Part shown: positions 24,278 to 39,300 of the stretch, piece after piece | Layout of the letters: the number at the start of each line of letters is the position of its first letter | Numbering within the stretch: the first letter of the stretch is position 1 | Origin: Cyprinodon diabolis | Lineage: Eukaryota > Chordata > Actinopteri > Cyprinodontiformes > Cyprinodontidae | Assembly: GCA_030533445.1 (NCBI GenBank) | Contig: JARPUW010000541.1 | Span: forward strand, 1 to 64,000 | Reading direction: 5' to 3' | DNA length: 64,000 nt | Position numbers and translations under genes: made by a program | Notes under the pieces: generated by a model | The model's database searches: none | What the model was told of the DNA's origin: nothing | What the model saw: the letters and a program-made list of their open reading frames with translations, nothing else

Positions 24278-27200
24278 AGCCCTTTATAAACCACAGCCCT
24301 TTTTAAACCAGAGCCAGTTGAAAACCAGAACCCTTTATAAACCAAAGCCGGTTATAAACCAGAGCCTGTTATAAACCAGAACCCTTTATAAACCAAAGCC
24401 GGTTATAAAACAGAGCCTGTTATAAACCAGAGCCCTTTTTAAACCAAAGCCCGTTATACACCAGAGCCCATTACAAACCAGAGCTCTTTATAAACCAGAA
24501 ACCTTTATATACCATAGCACGTTATAAAGCAGAGCCATTTAAAAACCAGAGCCCTTTATAAACTAGAGCCCTTTACAACCCAGCGCCCTTAAGAAACCAA
24601 AGCCCTTTAGAAACCAAAGCCCTTTATATACCAGAGCCTGTAATAAACCAGATCCGGTAATATACCAGAGCCTGTAATAAACCAGAACCGTTTATAAACC
24701 AGAGCTCTTTATAAACCTAAGCCGGTTACAAACCAGAGCCGGTAATATACCAGAGCCTGTAATAAACCAGAACCGTTTATAAACCAGAGCTCTTTATAAA
24801 CCTAAGCCGGTTATAAACAAGAACCTTTTATAAACCCGAGCCCGTCATAAACCCGAGCCCTTTACAAACCAGAGCCCTTTATAAACCAGAGCCCTTTAGA
24901 AACCAAAGCCCTTTATATACCAGAACCTGTTATAAACCAGAGCCCTTTATAAACCAGAGCCCTGTATAAACCAAAGCTGGTTATAAACCAGAGCCTGTTA
25001 TAAACAAGAACCCTTTATAAACCAGAGCCCGTCATAAACCAGAGCCCTTTACAAACCAGAGCCCTTTATAATCCAGAGCCCTTTAGAAACCAAAGCCCTT
25101 TAGAAACCAAAGCCCTTTATATACCAGAGCCTGTTATAAACCAGAGCCCTTTATAAACCAGAACACTTTATAAACCAGATCCCGTTATAAACCATAGCCC
25201 TTTTTAAACCAGAGCCCTTTATAAACCAGAACCCTTTATAAACCAGAACCCGTTATAAACGATTGGCCTTTATAAACCAGAGCCCTTTATAAACCAAAGC
25301 CCTTAATAAACCAGAGCCCTTTAGAAACCAAAGCCCTTTTTAAACCCAAGCCCGTTATAAACCAGAGCCCGTTATAAATCAGAGCCCTTTAAAAACCAGA
25401 GCCGTTTATAAACCAGAGCCCTTTACAAACCAGAACCCTTTATAAACAAGAGCCCGTTATAAACCAGAGCCCTTTATAAACCAGAGCCCTTTATAAACAA
25501 GAGCCGTTTATAAACCAAAGCCCGTTAGAAGCCAGGGCCAATTTAAAACCAGAGCCCTTTATAAACCAGATCCCGTTATAAACCATAGCCCTGTTTAAAC
25601 CAGAGCCCTTTATTAACCAAAGCCCTTTATAAACAAGAACCCTTTATAAACCAGAACGGGTTATAAACTAGAGCCCTTTATGAACCAGAGAGCTTTATAA
25701 ACCAGCGCCCTTTATAAACCAAAGCCCTTTAGAAAAGAAAGCCCTTTATACACCAGAGCTGGTTATAAATCAGAGCCTGTTATAATCCAGAGGTCTTTTT
25801 AAACCAAAGCCCATTATAAGCCAGAGCCAATTATAAACCAAAGCCCTTTATAAATCAAAGCCCTTTATATACCAGCGCCTGTAATAAACCAGAGTTCTTC
25901 ATAAACCAAAGCCGGTTATAAACAAGAGCCTGTTATAATCCAGAGTCCTTTATAAACCAAAACCCTTTATAAACCAGAGCCCGTTATAAACCAGAGCCCT
26001 TTCTAAACCAGAGCCCTTTGAAAACCAGAGCCCTGTATACACCAAAGCAGGTTATGAACCAGAGCCCATTATAATCCATAGCCCTTTATAAACCAGAGCC
26101 CTTTATATACCAAAGCCGGTTATAAACCAGAGCCCGTTATAAACCAAAGCCGGTTATAAACCATAGCCCGTTATAAACCAGAGCCCTTTATAAACCAAAT
26201 CCTATTATAAACCAGAGAATGTTATAAACCAGAGCCCTTTATAAACCAGAGCCCTATATAAACCAGAACCCTTTATAAACCAGAGCCCGTTATAAGCCAG
26301 AGCCCTTTATAAACCAGAACCCTTTATAAACCAGAGCCCGTTATAAACCAGAGCCCTTTAAAAACCAGAGCCTTTTATAAACCAGAGCTCTTTATAAACC
26401 AAAGCCCTTTATAAACCAGAGCCCGTTAGAAACCAAAGCCCTTTTTAAACCAGAGCCCGTTATAAACCAGAACCAGTTATAAACCAGAGCCCTTTATGAA
26501 CCAGAGCCCATTAAAAAAACAGAGCCCTTTATAAACCAGAGCCCGTTATAAACCAGAGCCCATTATAAACCAGAGCCCTTTACAATCCAGCGCCATTCAT
26601 AAACCAAAGCCCTTTAGATACCAAAGCCGTTTATATACCAGAGCCTGTAATAAACCAGAGCCCTTTATAAACCAGAGCCCTTTATGAATCAAAGCCGGTT
26701 ATAAACCAGAGCCCTTTATAAACCAAAGCCGGTTATAAACCAGAGCCGGTTATAAACCAGAGGCTTTTATAAACCCAAACCCAGCATAAGCCAGAGGCCG
26801 TTAAAAACCAGAGCCCTTTATAAACCAGAACCCTTTATAAACCAGAGCCCGTGATAAACCAGAGCCCTTTATAAACCAGAGCCCTTTATAAACAAGATTC
26901 GTTTATAAACCAAAGCCCTTTAGAAACCAAAACCCTTTATATACCAGAGCCTGTCATGAACCAGAACCCTTTATAAACCAAAGCCGGTGTTAAACCAAAG
27001 ACCGTTATAAACGAGAAGACTTTATAAACCAGAGCCGGTTATAAACCAGAGCCTGTTATAAACCAGAGGCCTTTAGAAACCAAAACCCGTTAGAAGCCAG
27101 GGCCCATTTAAAACCAGAGCCCTTTATAAACCAGAACCCTTTATAAACCAGATCCCATTATAAACCATAGCCCTTTATAAACCAGAGCACTTTATAAACC

Positions 27201-30200
27201 AAAGCCCTTTATAAACCAGAACCCTTTATAAACCATAGCCTGTTATAAATTAGAGCCCTTTATTAACCAGAGCCCATTAAAAACCAGAGCCCTTTATTAA
27301 CCAGAGCCTGTTATAAACCAGAGCCCTTTATAAACCAGAGCCCTTTATAAACCAGTGCCCTTTATAAACCAAAGCCCTTTAGAAAAGAAAGCCCTTAATA
27401 CACCAGAGCCTGTTATAAACCAAAGCCCATCATAAACCAAAGCCGGTTATAAACCAGAGCCTGTTATAATTCAGAGGCCTTTTTAAACCAAAGCACGTTA
27501 TAAGCTTGAGGCCATTTAAAACCAGAGCCGTTTATGAACCAAAGTCCTTTAGAAACCAAAGCCCTTTTGAAACCAAAGCCGGTTTTAAACCAGAGCCCGT
27601 TATAAACGAGAACACTTTATAAACCAGAGCCGGTTATAAACCAGAGCCTGTTATAAACCAGAGGCCTTTATAAACCAAAGCCCGTTAGAAGCGAGGGCCC
27701 ATTTAAAACCAGAGCCCTTTATGAATCAGAACACTTTATAAACCAGATCCCGTTATAAACCATAGCCCTGTTTAAACCAGAGCCCTTTATAAACTATAGC
27801 CCTTTATGAACCAGAGTCCATTAAAAACCAGAGCCCTTTATTAACCAGAGTCTGTTATAAACTAGAACCCTTTATAAACCAGAGTCCTTTATAAACCAAA
27901 GCCCTTTAGAAAACAAAGCGCTTTATACATCAGAGTCGGTTATAAACCAGAGCCTGTTATAATCCAGAGCCCGTCATAAACCAAAGCCGGTTATAAACCA
28001 GAGCCGGTTATAAACCAGCGCCATTTATAAACCAAAGCCCTTTAGAAACCAAAGCCATTTATATACCAGAGCCTGTAATAAACCAGAGCCCTTTATAAAC
28101 CAGAGCCCTTTATGAATCAAAGCCGGTTATAAACCAGAACCCGTTATAAACCAGAGCCCTTTATAAACCAAAGCCGGTTATAAACCAGAGCCGGTTATAA
28201 ACCAGAGGCTTTTATAAACCCAAGCCAGGTATAAGCCAGAGGCCGTTAAAAACCAGAGCCCTTTATAAACCAGAACCCTTTATAAACCAGAGCCCGTTAT
28301 AAACCAGAGCCCTTTATAAACCAGAGCCCTTTATAAACAAGATTTGTTTATAAAAGAAAGCCCTTTAGAAACCAAAGCCCTTTATATACCAGAGCCTGCC
28401 ATGAACCAGAACCCTTTATAAACCAGAGCCCTTTATAAATCAAAGCCGGTGTTAAACCAGAGACCGTTATAAACCAGAACCCTTTATAAACCAGATCCCA
28501 TTATAAGCCATAGCCCTTTATAAACCAGAGCACTTTATGAACCAAAGCCCTTTATAAACCAGAACACTTTATAAACCATAACCTGTTATAAATTAGAGCC
28601 CTTTATTAACCAGAGCCCATTAAAAACCAGAGCCCTTTATTAACCAGAGCCTGTTATAAACCAGAGCCCTTTATAAACCAGAGCCCTTTATAAACCAGAG
28701 CCCTTTATAAACCAGAGCCCTTTATGAACCAAAGCCCTTTATAAACAAGAACCCTTTATAAACCAGAACGGGTTATAAACTAGAGCCCTTTATGAACCAG
28801 AGAGCTTTTTAAACCAGCGCCCTTTATAAACCAAAGCCCTTTAGAAAAGAAAGCCCTTTATACACCAGAGCCGGTTATAAATCAGAGCCTGTTAAAATGC
28901 AGAGGTCTTTTTAAACCAAAGCCCATTATAAGCCAGAGCCAATTATGAACCAAACCCCTAATAAATCAAAGCCCTTTATATACCAGCGCCTGTAATAAAC
29001 CAGAGTTCTTCATAAACCAAAGCCGGTTATAAACAAGAGCCTGTTATAATCCAGAGGTCTTTTTAAACCAAAGCCCTTTATTAGCCAGAGGCAGTTAAAA
29101 ACTAGAGCCCTTTAGAAACCAAAGCCCTTTATAAACCAGAGCCGTGTATAAACCAAAGCCCTTTATAAACCAGAGCCCTGTATAAACCAAAGCCGGTTAT
29201 AAACCAGAGCCCATTATAATCCATAGCCCTTTATAAACCAGAACCCTTTATAAACCAAAGCCGGTAATAAACCAGAGCCCGTTATAAACAAAAGCCGGTT
29301 ATAAACCAGAGCATGTTATAAACCAGAGCCCGTTATAAACCAGAGCCCTTTATAAACCTAAGCCGGTTATAAACCAGATCCCGTTAATAAACCAGAACCC
29401 TTTATAAACCAGAGCCCATTATAATCCATAGCCCTTTATAAACCAGAACCCTTTATATACCAAAGCCGGTTATAAACCAGAGCCCGTTAAAAACAAAAGC
29501 CGGTTATAATCCAGAGCCTGTTATAAACCAGAGCCCGTTATAAACAGGAGCCCTTTATAAACCAAAGCCGGTTATAAACCAGATCCCGTTATAAACCAGA
29601 GCCCGTTTTAGACCAAAGCCGGTCATAAACCACACCAATTATAAATCAGAGCCCTTTATAAACCAAAGCCCTTTTTAAAACAGAGCCGGTTATAAACAAG
29701 AGCCCTTTATAAACCAGAGCCCTTTATAAACCAGAAACCTTTATAAACCAGAGCCCTTTGTAAACCAGAGCCCATTTATAAACCAGAGCCCTTTATAAAC
29801 AAGAGCCCTTTAAAAACCAAAGCCCATTAGAAATCATAGCCCTTTAGAAACCAAAGCCCTTTATATACCAGAGCCTGTCATAAACCAGAACCCTTTATAA
29901 ACAAGAGCCCTTTATAAACCAAAGCCGGTTTTAAACCAGAGACCGTTTTAAATGAGAACACTTTATAAACCAGAGCCGGTTATAAACCAGAGCCTGTTAT
30001 AAACCATAGACCTTTATAAACCAAAGCCCGTTAGAAGCCAGAGCCCATTAAAAACCAGAGCCCTATATGAACCAGAACCCTTTATAAACCAAAGCCCTCT
30101 ATATACCAGAGCCTGTTATAAACCACAGCCCTTTATAAACCACAACCTTTAATAAAGCAAAGCCGGTTATAAACCAGAGCCCGTTATAAACCAGAGGTCT

Positions 30201-33200
30201 TTTTTCACCAGAGCCTGTTATAAACCAGAGCCCTTTATAAACCAAAGCCGGTTATAAAACAGAACCTGTTATAAACCAGAGCCCTTTTTAAACCAAAGCC
30301 CATAATAAACCAGAGCCCATTACAAGCCAGAGCCCTTTATAAACCAGAAATCTTTATATACCAGAGCCCGTTATAAAGCAGAGCCCTTTAAAAACCAGAG
30401 CCCTTTATAAACCAGAGCCCTTTATAACACAGCGCCCTTAAGAAACCAAAGCCCTTTAGAAACCAAAGCCCTTTATATACCAGAGCCTGTAATAAACCAG
30501 AGCCGGTAATGTACCAGAGCCTGTAATAAACCAGAGCCGTTTATAAACCAGAGCTCTTTATAAACCTAAGCCGGTTATAAAACAGACCCTTTTTAAACCA
30601 GAGCCGGTTATAGACCAGAGCCTGTTACAAACCAGAGCCCTTTTTAAACCAGAGCCAGTTAAAAACCAGAACCCTTTATAAACCAAAGCCGATTATAAAC
30701 CAGAGCCTGTTATAAACCAAAACCCTTTATAAACCAAAGCCGGTTATAAAACAGAGCCTGTTATAAACCAGAGCCCTTTTTAAACCAAAGCCCGTTATAC
30801 ACCAGAGCCCATTACAAACCAGAGCCCTTTATAAACCAGAAACCTTTATAACCCAGCGCCCTTAAGAAACCAAAGCCCTTTAGAAACCAAAGCCCTTTAT
30901 ATACCAGAGCATGTAATAAACCAGAGACGGTAATATACCAGAGCCTGTAATAAACCAGAACCGTTTATAAACCAGAGCTCTTTATAAACCTAAGCCGGTT
31001 ATAAACAAGAACCCTTTATAAACCAGAGCCCGTCATAAACCAGAGCCCTTTACAAACCAGAGCCCTTTATAAACCAGAGCCCTTTAGAAACCAAAGCCCT
31101 TTAGAAACCAAAGCCCTTTATATACCAGAGCCTGTTATAAACCAGAGCCCTTTATAAACCAGAGCCCTGTATAAACCAAAGCTGGTTATAAACCAGAGCC
31201 TGTTATAAACAAGAGCCAGTTATAAACCAGAGCCCTTTATGAACCAGAGCCCATTAAAAAACCAGCGCCCTTTACAAACCAAAGCCCTTTAGAAACCAAA
31301 GCACTTTATATACCAGAGCCTGTAATAAACCAGAGCCCTTTATAAACCAGAGCCCTTTATAAAACAAATTCGGTTATAAACCAGAGCCCGTTATAAACCA
31401 GAGCTCTTTTTTTTTTCTTTGTTATAAACCATAGACCTTTATAAACCAAAGCCCGTTAGAAGCCAGAGCCCATTAAAAACCAGAGCCCTATATGAACCAG
31501 AACCCTTTATAAACCAAAGCCCTCTATATACCAGAGCCTGTTATAAACCACAGCCCTTTATAAACCACAGCCCTTTTTAAACCAGAGCCAGTTGAAAACC
31601 AGAACCCTTTATAAACCAAAGCCGGTTATAAACCAGAGCCTGTTATAAACCAGAACCCTTTATAAACCAAAGCCGGTTATAAAACAGAGCCTGTTATAAA
31701 CCAGAGCCCTTTTTAAACCAAAGCCCGTTATACACCAGAGCCCATTACAAACCAGAGCTCTTTATAAACCAGAAACCTTTATATACCATAGCACGTTATA
31801 AAGCAGAGCCATTTAAAAACCAGAGCCCTTTATAAACTAGAGCCCTTTACAACCCAGCGCCCTTAAGAAACCAAAGCCCTTTAGAAACCAAAGCCCTTTA
31901 TATACCAGAGCCTGTAATAAACCAGATCCGGTAATATACCAGAGCCTGTAATAAACCAGAACCGTTTATAAACCAGAGCTCTTTATAAACCTAAGCCGGT
32001 TACAAACCAGAGCCGGTAATATACCAGAGCCTGTAATAAACCAGAACCGTTTATAAACCAGAGCTCTTTATAAACCTAAGCCGGTTATAAACAAGAACCT
32101 TTTATAAACCCGAGCCCGTCATAAACCCGAGCCCTTTACAAACCAGAGCCCTTTATAAACCAGAGCCCTTTAGAAACCAAAGCCCTTTATATACCAGAAC
32201 CTGTTATAAACCAGAGCCCTTTATAAACCAGAGCCCTGTATAAACCAAAGCTGGTTATAAACCAGAGCCTGTTATAAACAAGAACCCTTTATAAACCAGA
32301 GCCCGTCATAAACCAGAGCCCTTTACAAACCAGAGCCCTTTATAATCCAGAGCCCTTTAGAAACCAAAGCCCTTTAGAAACCAAAGCCCTTTATATACCA
32401 GAGCCTGTTATAAACCAGAGCCCTTTATAAACCAGAACACTTTATAAACCAGATCCCGTTATAAACCATAGCCCTTTTTAAACCAGAGCCCTTTATAAAC
32501 CAGAACCCTTTATAAACCAGAACCCGTTATAAACGATTGGCCTTTATAAACCAGAGCCCTTTATAAACCAAAGCCCTTAATAAACCAGAGCCCTTTAGAA
32601 ACCAAAGCCCTTTTTAAACCCAAGCCCGTTATAAACCAGAGCCCGTTATAAATCAGAGCCCTTTAAAAACCAGAGCCGTTTATAAACCAGAGCCCTTTAC
32701 AAACCAGAACCCTTTATAAACAAGAGCCCGTTATAAACCAGAGCCCTTTATAAACCAGAGCCCTTTATAAACAAGAGCCGTTTATAAACCAAAGCCCGTT
32801 AGAAGCCAGGGCCAATTTAAAACCAGAGCCCTTTATAAACCAGATCCCGTTATAAACCATAGCCCTGTTTAAACCAGAGCCCTTTATTAACCAAAGCCCT
32901 TTATAAACAAGAACCCTTTATAAACCAGAACGGGTTATAAACTAGAGCCCTTTATGAACCAGAGAGCTTTATAAACCAGCGCCCTTTATAAACCAAAGCC
33001 CTTTAGAAAAGAAAGCCCTTTATACACCAGAGCTGGTTATAAATCAGAGCCTGTTATAATCCAGAGGTCTTTTTAAACCAAAGCCCATTATAAGCCAGAG
33101 CCAATTATAAACCAAAGCCCTTTATAAATCAAAGCCCTTTATATACCAGCGCCTGTAATAAACCAGAGTTCTTCATAAACCAAAGCCGGTTATAAACAAG

Positions 33201-36200
33201 AGCCTGTTATAATCCAGAGTCCTTTATAAACCAAAACCCTTTATAAACCAGAGCCCGTTATAAACCAGAGCCCTTTCTAAACCAGAGCCCTTTGAAAACC
33301 AGAGCCCTGTATACACCAAAGCAGGTTATGAACCAGAGCCCATTATAATCCATAGCCCTTTATAAACCAGAGCCCTTTATATACCAAAGCCGGTTATAAA
33401 CCAGAGCCCGTTATAAACCAAAGCCGGTTATAAACCATAGCCCGTTATAAACCAGAGCCCTTTATAAACCAAATCCTATTATAAACCAGAGAATGTTATA
33501 AACCAGAGCCCTTTATAAACCAGAGCCCTATATAAACCAGAACCCTTTATAAACCAGAGCCCGTTATAAGCCAGAGCCCTTTATAAACCAGAACCCTTTA
33601 TAAACCAGAGCCCGTTATAAACCAGAGCCCTTTAAAAACCAGAGCCTTTTATAAACCAGAGCTCTTTATAAACCAAAGCCCTTTATAAACCAGAGCCCGT
33701 TAGAAACCAAAGCCCTTTTTAAACCAGAGCCCGTTATAAACCAGAACCAGTTATAAACCAGAGCCCTTTATGAACCAGAGCCCATTAAAAAAACAGAGCC
33801 CTTTATAAACCAGAGCCCGTTATAAACCAGAGCCCATTATAAACCAGAGCCCTTTACAATCCAGCGCCATTCATAAACCAAAGCCCTTTAGATACCAAAG
33901 CCGTTTATATACCAGAGCCTGTAATAAACCAGAGCCCTTTATAAACCAGAGCCCTTTATGAATCAAAGCCGGTTATAAACCAGAGCCCTTTATAAACCAA
34001 AGCCGGTTATAAACCAGAGCCGGTTATAAACCAGAGGCTTTTATAAACCCAAACCCAGCATAAGCCAGAGGCCGTTAAAAACCAGAGCCCTTTATAAACC
34101 AGAACCCTTTATAAACCAGAGCCCGTGATAAACCAGAGCCCTTTATAAACCAGAGCCCTTTATAAACAAGATTCGTTTATAAACCAAAGCCCTTTAGAAA
34201 CCAAAACCCTTTATATACCAGAGCCTGTCATGAACCAGAACCCTTTATAAACCAAAGCCGGTGTTAAACCAAAGACCGTTATAAACGAGAAGACTTTATA
34301 AACCAGAGCCGGTTATAAACCAGAGCCTGTTATAAACCAGAGGCCTTTAGAAACCAAAACCCGTTAGAAGCCAGGGCCCATTTAAAACCAGAGCCCTTTA
34401 TAAACCAGAACCCTTTATAAACCAGATCCCATTATAAACCATAGCCCTTTATAAACCAGAGCACTTTATAAACCAAAGCCCTTTATAAACCAGAACCCTT
34501 TATAAACCATAGCCTGTTATAAATTAGAGCCCTTTATTAACCAGAGCCCATTAAAAACCAGAGCCCTTTATTAACCAGAGCCTGTTATAAACCAGAGCCC
34601 TTTATAAACCAGAGCCCTTTATAAACCAGTGCCCTTTATAAACCAAAGCCCTTTAGAAAAGAAAGCCCTTAATACACCAGAGCCTGTTATAAACCAAAGC
34701 CCATCATAAACCAAAGCCGGTTATAAACCAGAGCCTGTTATAATTCAGAGGCCTTTTTAAACCAAAGCACGTTATAAGCTTGAGGCCATTTAAAACCAGA
34801 GCCGTTTATGAACCAAAGTCCTTTAGAAACCAAAGCCCTTTTGAAACCAAAGCCGGTTTTAAACCAGAGCCCGTTATAAACGAGAACACTTTATAAACCA
34901 GAGCCGGTTATAAACCAGAGCCTGTTATAAACCAGAGGCCTTTATAAACCAAAGCCCGTTAGAAGCGAGGGCCCATTTAAAACCAGAGCCCTTTATGAAT
35001 CAGAACACTTTATAAACCAGATCCCGTTATAAACCATAGCCCTGTTTAAACCAGAGCCCTTTATAAACTATAGCCCTTTATGAACCAGAGTCCATTAAAA
35101 ACCAGAGCCCTTTATTAACCAGAGTCTGTTATAAACTAGAACCCTTTATAAACCAGAGTCCTTTATAAACCAAAGCCCTTTAGAAAACAAAGCGCTTTAT
35201 ACATCAGAGTCGGTTATAAACCAGAGCCTGTTATAATCCAGAGCCCGTCATAAACCAAAGCCGGTTATAAACCAGAGCCGGTTATAAACCAGCGCCATTT
35301 ATAAACCAAAGCCCTTTAGAAACCAAAGCCATTTATATACCAGAGCCTGTAATAAACCAGAGCCCTTTATAAACCAGAGCCCTTTATGAATCAAAGCCGG
35401 TTATAAACCAGAACCCGTTATAAACCAGAGCCCTTTATAAACCAAAGCCGGTTATAAACCAGAGCCGGTTATAAACCAGAGGCTTTTATAAACCCAAGCC
35501 AGGTATAAGCCAGAGGCCGTTAAAAACCAGAGCCCTTTATAAACCAGAACCCTTTATAAACCAGAGCCCGTTATAAACCAGAGCCCTTTATAAACCAGAG
35601 CCCTTTATAAACAAGATTTGTTTATAAAAGAAAGCCCTTTAGAAACCAAAGCCCTTTATATACCAGAGCCTGCCATGAACCAGAACCCTTTATAAACCAG
35701 AGCCCTTTATAAATCAAAGCCGGTGTTAAACCAGAGACCGTTATAAACCAGAACCCTTTATAAACCAGATCCCATTATAAGCCATAGCCCTTTATAAACC
35801 AGAGCACTTTATGAACCAAAGCCCTTTATAAACCAGAACACTTTATAAACCATAACCTGTTATAAATTAGAGCCCTTTATTAACCAGAGCCCATTAAAAA
35901 CCAGAGCCCTTTATTAACCAGAGCCTGTTATAAACCAGAGCCCTTTATAAACCAGAGCCCTTTATAAACCAGAGCCCTTTATAAACCAGAGCCCTTTATG
36001 AACCAAAGCCCTTTATAAACAAGAACCCTTTATAAACCAGAACGGGTTATAAACTAGAGCCCTTTATGAACCAGAGAGCTTTTTAAACCAGCGCCCTTTA
36101 TAAACCAAAGCCCTTTAGAAAAGAAAGCCCTTTATACACCAGAGCCGGTTATAAATCAGAGCCTGTTAAAATGCAGAGGTCTTTTTAAACCAAAGCCCAT

Positions 36201-36381
36201 TATAAGCCAGAGCCAATTATGAACCAAACCCCTAATAAATCAAAGCCCTTTATATACCAGCGCCTGTAATAAACCAGAGTTCTTCATAAACCAAAGCCGG
36301 TTATAAACAAGAGCCTGTTATAATCCAGAGGTCTTTTTAAACCAAAGCCCTTTATTAGCCAGAGGCAGTTAAAAACTAGAG
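21834..36381 (+). repeat. Tandem HOR pair of 7,274 bp
   Basis: Copies are about 21834-29107 and 29108-36381. Markers along the whole unit give the same 7,274 offset: GAGCCGTGTATA (21865 and 29139), the T10 run (24129 and 31403), AAACAAGATT (26890 and 34164) and TACACCAGAGCCGG (28861 and 36135). Private variants such as AAACGATTGGCC and CAAACCCCTAATAAATC occur in both. It is the largest tandem unit recognised in the window. Being so long and so alike, it could be either a real duplication or an assembly effect. Confidence 0.88.
26890..29107 (+). repeat. Isolated copy of the ~2.28-kb HOR unit
   Basis: This segment begins with AAACAAGATTCG and carries the same variant order as the tandem run at 34164-45736. 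It is single here because the sequence switches at about 29108 into the second 7,274-bp copy. The switch point falls within a shared CCCTTTA phrase, compatible with unequal exchange between similar monomers. Confidence 0.8.
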
Positions 36382-39300
36382 CCCTTTATAAACCAAAACC
36401 CTTTATAAACCAGAGCCCGTTATAAACCAGAGCCCTTTCTAAACAAGATTCGTTTATAAACCAAAGCCCTTTAGAAACCAAAACCCTTTATATACCAGAG
36501 CCTGTCATGAACCAGAACCCTTTATAAACCAAAGCCGGTGTTAAACCAGAGACCGTTATAAACGAGAAGACTTTATAAACCAGAGCCGGTTATAAACCAG
36601 AGCCTGTTATAAACCAGAGGCCTTTAGAAACCAAAACCCGTTAGAAGCCAGGGCCCATTTAAAACCAGAGCCCTTTATAAACCAGAACCCTTTATAAACC
36701 AGATCCCATTATAAACCATAGCCCTTTATAAACCAGAGCACTTTATAAACCAAAGCCCTTTATAAACCAGAACCCTTTATAAACCATAGCCTGTTATAAA
36801 TTAGAGCCCTTTATTAACCAGAGCCCATTAAAAACCAGAGCCCTTTATTAACCAGAGCCTGTTATAAACCAGAGCCCTTTATAAACCAGAGCCCTTTATA
36901 AACCAGTGCCCTTTATAAACCAAAGCCCTTTAGAAAAGAAAGCCCTTAATACACCAGAGCCTGTTATAAACCAAAGCCCATCATAAACCAAAGCCGGTTA
37001 TAAACCAGAGCCTGTTATAATTCAGAGGCCTTTTTAAACCAAAGCACGTTATAAGCTTGAGGCCATTTAAAACCAGAGCCGTTTATGAACCAAAGTCCTT
37101 TAGAAACCAAAGCCCTTTAGAAACCAAAGCCGGTTTTAAACCAGAGCCCGTTATAAACGAGAACACTTTATAAACCAGAGCCGGTTATAAACCAGAGCCT
37201 GTTATAAACCAGAGGCCTTTATAAACCAAAGCCCGTTAGAAGCGAGGGCCCATTTAAAACCAGAGCCCTTTATGAATCAGAACACTTTATAAACCAGATC
37301 CCGTTATAAACCATAGCCCTGTTTAAACCAGAGCCCTTTATAAACTATAGCCCTTTATGAACCAGAGTCCATTAAAAACCAGAGCCCTTTATTAACCAGA
37401 GTCTGTTATAAACTAGAACCCTTTATAAACCAGAGTCCTTTATAAACCAAAGCCCTTTAGAAAACAAAGCGCTTTATACATCAGAGTCGGTTATAAACCA
37501 GAGCCTGTTATAATCCAGAGCCCGTCATAAACCAAAGCCGGTTATAAACCAGAGCCGGTTATAAACCAGCGCCATTTATAAACCAAAGCCCTTTAGAAAC
37601 CAAAGCCATTTATATACCAGAGCCTGTAATAAACCAGAGCCCTTTATAAACCAGAGCCCTTTATGAATCAAAGCCGGTTATAAACCAGAACCCGTTATAA
37701 ACCAGAGCCCTTTATAAACCAAAGCCGGTTATAAACCAGAGCCGGTTATAAACCAGAGGCTTTTATAAACCCAAGCCAGGTATAAGCCAGAGGCCGTTAA
37801 AAACCAGAGCCCTTTATAAACCAGAACCCTTTATAAACCAGAGCCCGTTATAAACCAGAGCCCTTTATAAACCAGAGCCCTTTATAAACAAGATTTGTTT
37901 ATAAAAGAAAGCCCTTTAGAAACCAAAGCCCTTTATATACCAGAGCCTGCCATGAACCAGAACCCTTTATAAACCAGAGCCCTTTATAAATCAAAGCCGG
38001 TGTTAAACCAGAGACCGTTATAAACCAGAACCCTTTATAAACCAGATCCCATTATAAGCCATAGCCCTTTATAAACCAGAGCACTTTATGAACCAAAGCC
38101 CTTTATAAACCAGAACACTTTATAAACCATAACCTGTTATAAATTAGAGCCCTTTATTAACCAGAGCCCATTAAAAACCAGAGCCCTTTATTAACCAGAG
38201 CCTGTTATAAACCAGAGCCCTTTATAAACCAGAGCCCTTTATAAACCAGAGCCCTTTATAAACCAGAGCCCTTTATGAACCAAAGCCCTTTATAAACAAG
38301 AACCCTTTATAAACCAGAACGGGTTATAAACTAGAGCCCTTTATGAACCAGAGAGCTTTTTAAACCAGCGCCCTTTATAAACCAAAGCCCTTTAGAAAAG
38401 AAAGCCCTTTATACACCAGAGCCGGTTATAAATCAGAGCCTGTTAAAATGCAGAGGTCTTTTTAAACCAAAGCCCATTATAAGCCAGAGCCAATTATGAA
38501 CCAAACCCCTAATAAATCAAAGCCCTTTATATACCAGCGCCTGTAATAAACCAGAGTTCTTCATAAACCAAAGCCGGTTATAAACAAGAGCCTGTTATAA
38601 TCCAGAGGTCTTTTTAAACCAAAGCCCTTTATTAGCCAGAGGCAGTTAAAAACTAGAGCCCTTTATAAACCAAAACCCTTTATAAACCAGAGCCCGTTAT
38701 AAACCAGAGCCCTTTCTAAACAAGATTCGTTTATAAACCAAAGCCCTTTAGAAACCAAAACCCTTTATATACCAGAGCCTGTCATGAACCAGAACCCTTT
38801 ATAAACCAAAGCCGGTGTTAAACCAGAGACCGTTATAAACGAGAAGACTTTATAAACCAGAGCCGGTTATAAACCAGAGCCTGTTATAAACCAGAGGCCT
38901 TTAGAAACCAAAACCCGTTAGAAGCCAGGGCCCATTTAAAACCAGAGCCCTTTATAAACCAGAACCCTTTATAAACCAGATCCCATTATAAACCATAGCC
39001 CTTTATAAACCAGAGCACTTTATAAACCAAAGCCCTTTATAAACCAGAACCCTTTATAAACCATAGCCTGTTATAAATTAGAGCCCTTTATTAACCAGAG
39101 CCCATTAAAAACCAGAGCCCTTTATTAACCAGAGCCTGTTATAAACCAGAGCCCTTTATAAACCAGAGCCCTTTATAAACCAGTGCCCTTTATAAACCAA
39201 AGCCCTTTAGAAAAGAAAGCCCTTAATACACCAGAGCCTGTTATAAACCAAAGCCCATCATAAACCAAAGCCGGTTATAAACCAGAGCCTGTTATAATTC

